Below are positions 52,169 to 59,635 of a stretch of DNA of 64,000 nt, one piece after another (position 1 is the first letter of the stretch; each line of letters begins with the position of its first letter). The translations under genes and the position numbers were made by a program. Source of the DNA: an uncultured Pirellulaceae bacterium (GTDB lineage: Bacteria > Planctomycetota > Planctomycetia > Pirellulales > Pirellulaceae); the NCBI GenBank assembly GCA_937928555.1, contig CALFWR010000060.1, positions 19,622-83,621 of the forward strand, given 5' to 3'. The notes under the pieces were generated by a model. It was not told the DNA's origin, searched no databases, and was given only the letters and a program-made list of their open reading frames with translations.

Positions 52169-54163
52169 TTACGCGGATTTGGCGAACAGGTGTTGGAAAG
52201 GTTGACTCGATTCGCGAGCTTCGTCGACGGTGCTATCGCTGACGATTTTTCCGTGATCCATGACAATCACCCGGTCAGCAAGCTTCAGCGAGGACGCCCG
52301 GTGGGTCACCACGATCGTGGTTCGCGTCTTGATGAACTTTTCAAGCTCTCCGTGAATCAACGATTCGGTTTGGCCGTCGACCTGACTGGTGGCTTCGTCC
52401 AGAATCAGAATGCGCGGGTTCGCGACCACTGCACGTGCCAACGCAACGCGCTGTCGCTGGCCCGCGGAAAGCTGACTGCCGTTGTCGCCGATTTCCGTGT
52501 CGATGCCGTCGGGCAACGAATCGAGCAACTCGTCAAGCCGCGCGATGCTGATTGCGTTGGCGACTTCGAGCGGAGATGCGTCGGGTTTTCCGTAAGTCAC
52601 ATTGTCCAGGATGGTGCCGTTGAAGAGAACCGAATCTTGGGTGACCCAGGCAATCTGGCGTCGAAGCTTTCTGGGGCTGACGTCTTTCATGTTAACGCCG
52701 TCAATCAAAACGCGTCCGCGATTGGGATCGTAGAAACGGCAAAGCAAATTCATTAGCGTCGATTTGCCTGATCCATTTCCACCCACCACCGCCAGCGTCT
52801 GGCCGAAAGGAATCATTAGCGACACCGAACGAACGACGGGCTGTTTTGGCTTGTAGGCGAAAATGACGTCTTTGAATTCGATGCTCTGCTGGTGAACCGG
52901 AACCGGCACAGGATTCTCAGGGGTGCGAACACGGTTTTGCACATCGTAGGTGCGGAAAAGGTTTTCGCAGGCGGTATTGCCACGTACCAGCACGTTGACG
53001 ACTTCGGTCATCTTTCTGGCCGGATCACTCGCTGCGGCCAGCAAGGCGTAAAACAGCAGCAGGGAAGTCGGTCGGATCGGCGTGTCGCTGACTTTAATCA
53101 TGCCGAAAAGGTGCGTTTGCTCATTGAGCACCAACCAGGCACCGGCCAGAATCGCCATCGCGATCGAGACAATCCCGATGATTTCCGAGATGGGGCGAAG
53201 CAACGAATCGTACAGCGAAATTCGCAGGCTCATGTTGTAGAGCGTATCGGCGTTTTTGCGGAAACGTCGACGTTCGGTGCGTTCGCGGTTGAAAATCCGG
53301 ACCGTTTTGACTTTTTGGAATGTCTCGATCAGCGTCTGGAAGACATCCGCCATGCCTTCCATCTCGTTTTGCGTCGATCGTTTCATCCGCCGCGAAATCG
53401 AACGAATGGCAAATGCACCGGCAGGCAACGCACACAAAGAAAGCAGCAGCAGCGGCAGCGAGATGTACGCCGCCCAAATCAAGCAGGTGATCATCTTCAG
53501 CGGTTCGCGAATACATTTGCCATAAAAGACCCGTAGTCCGCCAGCGACCATCAGCATGTTGTGCGAAAGGTGCGTCATCATGTTCGACGTACCCAGGCGG
53601 TCAATGCGGAACTGATCCAGGTCGAGGGCTTTGCGGTAATAAATCCGCCGCAAGTCCATCACCGTCGCGCTGGCAACGCGGGCCGTCAGCCAGGCGCTCG
53701 CGACCAGAAAGAATCCCTTTAGAGTGGTCAGGCACAGCAGGAAGACCATCGCCAACAGCAGCGTTTCGAACGGATCTCTGGGCGCCCATTTGTCCAAAAT
53801 CGGTTTGACCGTATTGGAAAAGTGTTCCAGTTGCCGCGATTCGGCCTTGAGGCGGTCCCTCGCCATGTCGGTATCGACGTCGGCTTTGAAGACCACGTCT
53901 TTGTCGGCGCTGGGGTCGTCGATGACGGCCTTCCAGTCCGCGATGTCCTGTTCCAGTTTTTCAATGCGGGACTTGCAACTCTCAATTTCGCCATCGACCC
54001 AGTCGACCGCAGTTTCGTTTCTAAGAACAACCTGCACGACCGGAAGAATGGCCGTGATGCTGAATGACCAGAGGACGCTGATCATCACAGCACAGAGAAC
54101 GGCCCCAATAATCGACCACTTGTAACGCAGCGACATCTTGATGGCGCGGAACATTGGTTTCAT
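52169..54163 (-). CDS. MsbA-like ABC exporter with TM1-TM2 insertion, paralogue
   Basis: 664 aa from ATG 54163 (MKPMFRAIKMSLRYKWSIIG). NBD motifs are intact: Walker A GGNGSGKSTLMNLL (about residue 460), signature LSAGQRQRVALARAV (about 562) and Walker B ILILDEATSQVDG. Between the first two membrane helices lies a charged insertion of about 80 residues with heptads (CKSRIEKLEQDIADWKAVID). It is similar in length and layout to the exporter at 34958-36949, so the two are likely paralogues exporting different lipid-linked substrates, here near two glycosyltransferase genes. Confidence 0.88.
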   Translation of the reverse strand: MKPMFRAIKMSLRYKWSIIGAVLCAVMISVLWSFSITAILPVVQVVLRNETAVDWVDGEIESCKSRIEKLEQDIADWKAVIDDPSADKDVVFKADVDTDMARDRLKAESRQLEHFSNTVKPILDKWAPRDPFETLLLAMVFLLCLTTLKGFFLVASAWLTARVASATVMDLRRIYYRKALDLDQFRIDRLGTSNMMTHLSHNMLMVAGGLRVFYGKCIREPLKMITCLIWAAYISLPLLLLSLCALPAGAFAIRSISRRMKRSTQNEMEGMADVFQTLIETFQKVKTVRIFNRERTERRRFRKNADTLYNMSLRISLYDSLLRPISEIIGIVSIAMAILAGAWLVLNEQTHLFGMIKVSDTPIRPTSLLLFYALLAAASDPARKMTEVVNVLVRGNTACENLFRTYDVQNRVRTPENPVPVPVHQQSIEFKDVIFAYKPKQPVVRSVSLMIPFGQTLAVVGGNGSGKSTLMNLLCRFYDPNRGRVLIDGVNMKDVSPRKLRRQIAWVTQDSVLFNGTILDNVTYGKPDASPLEVANAISIARLDELLDSLPDGIDTEIGDNGSQLSAGQRQRVALARAVVANPRILILDEATSQVDGQTESLIHGELEKFIKTRTTIVVTHRASSLKLADRVIVMDHGKIVSDSTVDEARESSQPFQHLFAKSA

Positions 54164-54380
54164 AGGGCAGTCGCAGTCCGTTGCGTGTTTCGTCGGCGGG
54201 AGTCCATTTCGCCACCGCGTGCCGATGTTGGCATTCGCAGTAGCGGTCGTCAAGCACAATCGACGTTTCCAGCGCTTGCCATGACGGCAGTCCGGTAAAA
54301 GGGGCTTGCTAGCACAGGATGGGCCGGTTGGGCGAACCAGCGGCTTTGCATTGTGACCGAAAGGCAGATTGCCAGCATCA

Positions 54381-54567
54381 ACCCGGATTATTCACGACGA
54401 CGGGCGTGACTTTCAGTTCAGCCAATGGACGCCGTGTCAGTCCGGGTAAAATCGCTTTCCTGAACTTCATTTGCGAGGTGAACCGAAATTTCCGTGGCGA
54501 ACCCGGTGTCACGTTAGCTTTTGTGTGGTTCAACCCGATCTACGCCCGTCGTCGTGAATAATCCGGG
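54381..54567. repeat. 187-bp element variant with foreign core (copy H1)
   Basis: Both ends match the family (CCCGGATTATTCACGACGAC and the reverse complement GTCGTCGTGAATAATCCGGG), so its inverted repeats are of the left type at both ends. The ~135 bp between them are unrelated to the other copies, yet the length is again 187 bp. It is in the 522-bp gap upstream of the ABC exporter, whose first 217 bp show nothing else I recognise. Confidence 0.85.
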
Positions 54568-54570
54568 GTA

Positions 54571-54673
54571 AATCATCCGGTAGATGAAAACCACAGCGAT
54601 CGTTTCATCGCATCAGAGTCGCGGATCACTGTCGGGACTGATTCTAACGCCCACGCCTCGTGAATAATCCGGG
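54571..54673 (+). repeat. Right half of the 187-bp element (copy H2)
   Basis: It starts at the family's central motif (AATCATCCGGTAGATGAAAA) and continues to the right end TCGTGAATAATCCGGG. It follows H1 after three bases; the left half is missing. It ends 12 bp before the stop of the DnaA-family gene. Confidence 0.85.
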
Positions 54674-54685
54674 CTCAAAGAAAGA

Positions 54686-56188
54686 TCACCCGACACGCAG
54701 GATCGATTCGATCCGGTTGATGACTTCTTCGGCCGGATAAGCTGCATTGGGCAAGTTAATAGACTGGCCGGATTCGATCCAGTCCTGAACCTTTTTCTCG
54801 GCCGCCATCGCGGTGCTATGACGCCGATTGCCAAAGTGCTCGCCAATTTCCGAGAATGCTGCCCCGGTATGTTGGCGGGCCAGATACATCGCCAGCATGC
54901 GGGCCACCGAGATTTTGCGGCGACGCGATGAGGAACGAATTTCGATCGATTTGACACCGCAGAACTCGCAAACCGCCTGCTCGATCCCGCCCATGGTCGT
55001 GCCAACCGATGAAAACGCCAGCAAATCGCCAAGGACTTCCTGGGCGACAGTCATGTTGATCTTTTCGCCCAGCGATCTGGAAACGGCGTACAGTCGATTG
55101 ATAGCGCCGGTGACGCGTCTGACATCGCGCGTCATGTGCTGGGCAATCAACTCGCGAACATCGTGGGGTAATGAGAATTTTCGCTTTGCACAGATGGATT
55201 CAACAATCCACATCCGGCCATCAAAACCGGGGTACATCAACGGACAGGTCAATCCACCGGTGAGCCTTGCGGCAAGGTCTGCACCGAGGTCTTCGAGTTC
55301 GGTCAGTGGGCGGTCGGATGAAACGATGACTTGCTTGCCCGCCCTTGAAAGTGCATCGACGGTTTGCAGAAACTCGCTGAGTGTGGCTCGCTTTTTTGCA
55401 AAAAAGTGAATTCCATCGATCGCCAACACGTCCAACTCGCGGTAGCGCTTGCGGAACATCGGCAGTCCACTGCCGCCACGAAGCGACGCGATGAACTCCG
55501 AAGTAAATTGCTCCGCCGCCACGTTGACGCAGCGACGAAGCCGAAGCTGTCGACGGCAATCGTTGATCACCGACTCTAGCAGATGGCTTTTGCCGCAACC
55601 GGTCGGGCCATAAATTAGCAGCGGTGAAAATTGTCCCGGCGAATCGAACACCTGCTCAACGGAAGCTTTGGCCAGACGATTCTCATCCCCAAACCAGAAC
55701 GAACTCAGATAGCGGGCGGTGGAAGATGCCTTTCGCGCGACCGGCCCGGCGGGAGGCGTTGGTTGGTGAAAGGAAAACGTTGTCTGTAGGTCCTGCTCGG
55801 CGATGACAGGTTCTTCGTTCGCAGAAACAGGCACCCGTTCAGCAGCAGCGGAATCTTCGACCGCGCCGTCGGTGTTGATTTCCCGCGTCGAGTATTCGAT
55901 CTCGGTTTGCGGGCCGGCGATGCGATGTACTGCTTCGCGAAGATCAGAAGAAAAACGATTTTGAAGACGGCTAAGGCTGAAAGGGCTGTCGGCGAGGATT
56001 TTGACGCGGTGACCGTCAAAGGTAATCGCGTCGCTGGCTTCGAACCACATGTCAAACACTGTCTGCCCGATATGACTGACAAGAGCATTCGAAATCGCGC
56101 TTGCAATCCGGGCCGCGTTTTCGTCGGCGAGGTTATCTGAGGGAGGTTCCTGAATCGACAAAATCACATCCTGAGTCTTATCGAACAA
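54686..56188 (-). CDS. dnaA: DnaA-family replication initiator, with altered Walker B and domain IV residues
   Basis: 500 aa, TTG start at 56188 (GTG 56167 possible). Domain I-like start (RIASAISNALVSHIGQTVFD) is followed by a long linker and an AAA+ domain with Walker A YGPTGCGKSHLLES (about 193) and Walker B VLAIDGIHFF, where E. coli has IDDIQFF. The Arg-finger region is ARLTGGL. Domain IV reads VKSIEIRSSSRRRKISVARM, then FGNRRHSTAM where typical DnaA has GGRDHTTV. It should bind oriC DnaA boxes, or be a DnaA paralogue. No dnaN is adjacent. Confidence 0.8.
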   Translation of the reverse strand: MFDKTQDVILSIQEPPSDNLADENAARIASAISNALVSHIGQTVFDMWFEASDAITFDGHRVKILADSPFSLSRLQNRFSSDLREAVHRIAGPQTEIEYSTREINTDGAVEDSAAAERVPVSANEEPVIAEQDLQTTFSFHQPTPPAGPVARKASSTARYLSSFWFGDENRLAKASVEQVFDSPGQFSPLLIYGPTGCGKSHLLESVINDCRRQLRLRRCVNVAAEQFTSEFIASLRGGSGLPMFRKRYRELDVLAIDGIHFFAKKRATLSEFLQTVDALSRAGKQVIVSSDRPLTELEDLGADLAARLTGGLTCPLMYPGFDGRMWIVESICAKRKFSLPHDVRELIAQHMTRDVRRVTGAINRLYAVSRSLGEKINMTVAQEVLGDLLAFSSVGTTMGGIEQAVCEFCGVKSIEIRSSSRRRKISVARMLAMYLARQHTGAAFSEIGEHFGNRRHSTAMAAEKKVQDWIESGQSINLPNAAYPAEEVINRIESILRVG

Positions 56189-56475
56189 TCGCCGCGGACA
56201 AAATCCGTTGCGTGTTTTCCGTTAACAGAGTTCATCGACGCCGATTCGTTTGGTGTGCGATGTGCCCTGACTGTGAGCGGCGATTCTATGACTGCTAGCG
56301 GCAGTGTCAAATGTCGTATTTTGATTTGTCAAAAGAAAGCGAAAAACGAATCTCATTCGCTGGAGGTTTTGAGAAATACGGCAAACTTGAACACTGAAAA
56401 TCCGTTTTCAAAACCTGTGTGTCGAGTGGATAACTCGTAGATGATAGAGGGCAGTGGTTGTTCGCTGGTTAGCGA

Positions 56476-57396
56476 TCATTGTGTCGCCATCGCCGCGGGT
56501 AGCAACGAGCGAAAATTTTCGCTCAGTGAAAACCTGCTTTTTGGGTTGTTGATTTCCAAAATTAGCGCCAGTTGTTGCATCGGATTGGTTTTGTCGATCA
56601 CGGCGGGGTGCTGCATCAACAGTCCTCCCTGGTTGGAAAGGTAAAGCCCGGCCCAGTGTGTGGGCTGGGGTTTTAGTCCGTATTGCGAACCAAGCATTTG
56701 CACCAACCTAGACGCATCGCCGGTCCAGCCTCGATAGGTGATTCGCTGAAGATGATGGCGGGCGTCAAAATACCACGTCATCGAACCGTGCAGGTCCCAT
56801 GAGTTGGTTCCTGTCACCAGCGGAACTCGCAATCCGTGCAAGCCAGAATCTCCGGGAGACGTGGAAACGCGATCCCAGCGCTGCATGATCCATTGCTTGG
56901 TGATGTCGAATCGGAACAGTGACGCCGGATCGGTAATCGGAATGAAGCTCAGCGGTGCCGAAGAAAGGTCCGGGCCGTTGGCATCGCCCCGAAATACGAA
57001 CGTTTCGGCTTGGCCAAAGTCCGGCACCATGTCCCGAGAGATCGCCCCGTTGTCTCCAAAAGCAAACCGGGCCGCAGTTGGCTGCGATACCGTTGGCTGC
57101 GATACCGTTGGCTGCGATAGGCTAGGCGGGTTTGATGTTTGCGACCCAAAGCCAACGCCGCTTGCTGCTGGCGGCCGATTCCAGCTTTGATAGCCGCTGC
57201 CGGTGGCAGAGGGGTTTTGGTTCCACCATTGGGGTCCCGGAAACGCTGAGTTGGTCGATGCAAACGCAACGGGGGAATTGGAAAAGTTCTGTCCTTCGGT
57301 GTCGGTTCGCGACATATCCATTTGGTGGTACCGATACAGCATCGGAAATCCGACCAACGACATCAAAACAGCTGGGACTATCAGGGCTCGCAGCAT
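56476..57396 (-). CDS. Membrane-anchored or secreted protein of unknown function with QPTVS repeats
   Basis: 306 aa from ATG 57396 (MLRALIVPAVLMSLVGFPML). The first 20 residues form a signal anchor. Residues ~60-110 are low-complexity and carry a 15-bp repeat giving QPTVSQPTVSQPTA (nt ~57077-57118). The C-terminal half (RFDITKQWIMQRWDRVSTSP to LHHLQ-type ITYRGWTGDASRLVQML) looks folded and conserved. I do not recognise the family. The frame upstream of 57396 is non-coding and overlaps the next gene's end. Confidence 0.7.
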   Translation of the reverse strand: MLRALIVPAVLMSLVGFPMLYRYHQMDMSRTDTEGQNFSNSPVAFASTNSAFPGPQWWNQNPSATGSGYQSWNRPPAASGVGFGSQTSNPPSLSQPTVSQPTVSQPTAARFAFGDNGAISRDMVPDFGQAETFVFRGDANGPDLSSAPLSFIPITDPASLFRFDITKQWIMQRWDRVSTSPGDSGLHGLRVPLVTGTNSWDLHGSMTWYFDARHHLQRITYRGWTGDASRLVQMLGSQYGLKPQPTHWAGLYLSNQGGLLMQHPAVIDKTNPMQQLALILEINNPKSRFSLSENFRSLLPAAMATQ

Positions 57397-57533
57397 GGCT
57401 ATTCCTTGTTTGCAACAATATGCGTGAAAAAATAGCCGCGCAAAAACATGCCGGTGAGCGGATTCGTGTTCCGACGATAAATCAAACGCCATTCGCGACC
57501 GATTCAAATCCAGTTGTATCGAACTGGTAAACT

Positions 57534-57944
57534 TTAACCAAAGTTCTCTTGGATCCATTGCACGTCCACGCCCAGGACTGCCGCCGCGAATTCTTCGTTG
57601 GTGCGGCATTGTTCTTTGCGGACCTCGCATTGGTACTCCATTTCGGCGAGCAATTCGCGGGCCTTTTCCTCGGAGAGTTTTTTGCGGACGTGGCGAAGAA
57701 GTGTCTGGTAGTCGCCGTCTTCGATGGCTTCGGAGAACGATTGCCATCTGCCAATCATGTGTCCACGATTATTCTGCAAGATCAACGCGCGGCAAAAAGT
57801 CTCGATCGACTTCATTTGCATCAGCGCCGCGCAAGTTCCCGCAATGACCAACGCCCGGTCGCGATCAGGCATTCGGCGACGCTCCCTGAACGCTTGAGAG
57901 AGACGTAAAAAGAGAATGAGTTCCCGTTTTGGGTCAATTAGCAC
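57534..57944 (-). CDS. Small helical protein of unknown function
   Basis: 136 aa from GTG 57944; an ATG at 57872 (MPDRDRALVIAG) is an alternative. It is charged and helical (LRHVRKKLSEEKARELLAEM) without a signal peptide. Two Cys near the end (EYQCEVRKEQC). I recognise no family. It is on the same strand as the 56476 gene, 138 bp upstream of it, and divergent from the methyltransferase at 58033. Confidence 0.6.
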   Translation of the reverse strand: MLIDPKRELILFLRLSQAFRERRRMPDRDRALVIAGTCAALMQMKSIETFCRALILQNNRGHMIGRWQSFSEAIEDGDYQTLLRHVRKKLSEEKARELLAEMEYQCEVRKEQCRTNEEFAAAVLGVDVQWIQENFG

Positions 57945-58032
57945 TGCCGTTGATCACTCTGGTGACAAAATGGAACAAATGTGAACCACTGCATTATAGA
58001 TCGATTCGGCGGTCCAAGCTAACATCTGGTTT

Positions 58033-59250
58033 ATGAATCCTGAGGTGCCCCCAGATTTTCAGTGGCTTGTCGCCGAAGAAGCAAAAGAAGGGCTCGCCGC
58101 TGCGCAAAAACTGTTCGCCCAAAAAATTAACCCGCTGAAGATCGCGAAACTGCTCCGCAAGTCCATGCCTGCGAGTCGCGCCGCGTTGGTGATGGAACAG
58201 GCTCAGTTGCGGCTGCGCGGGTTGAGGAAATTTCCCCGGGCGGAATCGATGTTCTTTACCGGCCGCAGTCTCGAACAGTCGTCTTCGGCGTTGATTGCGG
58301 ACTACAAAGCACTACGATTCGCTGGCTGTGAAAATGTGGCTGATATCTGCTGTGGTGTCGGTGGCGATCTGTTGTCTTTGGCTCGCCGGGCAAATCGGGT
58401 TACAGGCGTGGATCGTGACCCCATCGCGGCCTTGTTCGCTCAAAACAACGCGGCAGTCAATGGCCTTGAAAATGTGCAGTTGGAATGTGCTTCGTTCGGC
58501 GGGTTCGACGTTTCCGGTTTTGACGGGCTGCACTTTGACCCCGATCGTCGGGTCGGAAAAAGGACCACTTTGACGAATCACTTTCAGCCCGCGCTTTCAG
58601 AAATTCTCGATGTCCTCAATCCGTCAGAGCAGCTCGTGGGGATCAAGATCGCACCCGGTTCGGCGATGAGTGAGAAAATTCCCTGGCCGGTGGAACGCGA
58701 GTGGATCGGAGATTCACGTGAGTGCAAGCAGCAGGTGATTTGGGTTGGCCCTGGAATTTCACGCGACGCAATTCGATGTACGGTGATCGCCAAAGACGCG
58801 GCGCAGGCAAGTTTTTGCATCTCGCGCAAAAACGCCTACTGCCCTCCCCCGCCCCGGTCGACTTATTTGGGGCCCTATATCTACGAAGCCCACGCTACGG
58901 TGTTGGCGGCAGGTTTGCTCTTCGAAGTCGCCGATCACTACCGCCTGAAAACGCTTGGCCCGGGGGTCTCGTGGTTGAACTCTAAAAACGTCCTCCGTGG
59001 CGTCGAACCGATTCTCAAAGGATACCGCGTTCGCAACGTGTTCACCGTTGGCCTTAAATCGCTGGCAGCGGAACTCAGAGACCTCGATGTTGGCGAACTG
59101 GTGGTGAAGAAACGTGGCGTGGACCAGGTGCTGGTGGACAATATCTCAAGGTTGAAGCTTACCGGTTCGAAAAAAGCGATCTTGATGGTGACACGTCACG
59201 GACGCCATCGCAGGGCGATTCTGGTTGAACGGATGCGCGATGCGGCGTAG
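58033..59250 (+). CDS. Class I SAM methyltransferase with THUMP-like C-terminal domain
   Basis: 405 aa. After an N-terminal helical part (~95 residues), SAM motif I reads VADICCGVGGDLLSLARRAN and VTGVDRDPIAALFAQNN follows. The acidic catalytic region GLHFDPDRRVGKR resembles RNA/DNA-type methyltransferases. The C-terminal part (ITRLKLT-like strand, KKAILMVTRHGRHRRAILVE) corresponds to the THUMP-like domain reported for this family. RNA modification is plausible but the substrate is not known. Confidence 0.82.
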   Translation: MNPEVPPDFQWLVAEEAKEGLAAAQKLFAQKINPLKIAKLLRKSMPASRAALVMEQAQLRLRGLRKFPRAESMFFTGRSLEQSSSALIADYKALRFAGCENVADICCGVGGDLLSLARRANRVTGVDRDPIAALFAQNNAAVNGLENVQLECASFGGFDVSGFDGLHFDPDRRVGKRTTLTNHFQPALSEILDVLNPSEQLVGIKIAPGSAMSEKIPWPVEREWIGDSRECKQQVIWVGPGISRDAIRCTVIAKDAAQASFCISRKNAYCPPPPRSTYLGPYIYEAHATVLAAGLLFEVADHYRLKTLGPGVSWLNSKNVLRGVEPILKGYRVRNVFTVGLKSLAAELRDLDVGELVVKKRGVDQVLVDNISRLKLTGSKKAILMVTRHGRHRRAILVERMRDAA

Positions 59251-59300
59251 CGAACCGTTTGCTTCCTCTGACGACAAAAAAGTGCTTCCCGGAATTTATT

Positions 59301-59487
59301 CCCGATTATTCACCACGACGGGCGTTGACTCTAAGTCTGGCCAACGGGAGCAAGGGAAAAGCTGAATTTCAACAAGAATTGCGAAACATCCGATAGATGA
59401 AAACCACAGCGATCGTTTCATCGCATCAGAGCCGCGGATCACTGTCGGAGCTGATTCCTAACGCCCACGCCTCGTGAATCATCCGAG
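59301..59487 (+). repeat. 187-bp inverted-repeat element, copy I
   Basis: Full-length forward copy with slightly decayed ends (CCCGATTATTCACCAC and TCGTGAATCATCCGAG). It sits in the 385-bp gap between the convergent methyltransferase and giant surface-protein genes, followed by the terminator of the latter. Confidence 0.88.
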
Positions 59488-59577
59488 TTTATTGGGCCAC
59501 GAAGCCCATCACATTCATGGTCGCTGGCAATGGTCTACGTGATGGCCACCCATCACAAACCCGGTTGGACAAAAAAC

Positions 59578-59609
59578 AAAAAAAGGCCACTTCGAAAACC
59601 GAAGCGGCC
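59578..59609 (-). terminator. Rho-independent terminator of the giant surface-protein gene
   Basis: Read on the minus strand, GGCCGCTTCGG-TTTT-CGAAGTGGCC forms a stem of about 10 bp with one mismatch and is followed by seven T (59584-59578). It lies 27 bp after the stop of the giant gene at 59636. Confidence 0.9.
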
Positions 59610-59635
59610 AGTGTCATGGGTCGACGCTACGAATC

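Noticed and set aside
56425..56433. Possible DnaA box and nearby replication origin
   Set aside because: Only one TTATCCACT-like site was seen, one base off consensus, in an AT-rich gap. No cluster of boxes, no dnaN and no clear origin signature.
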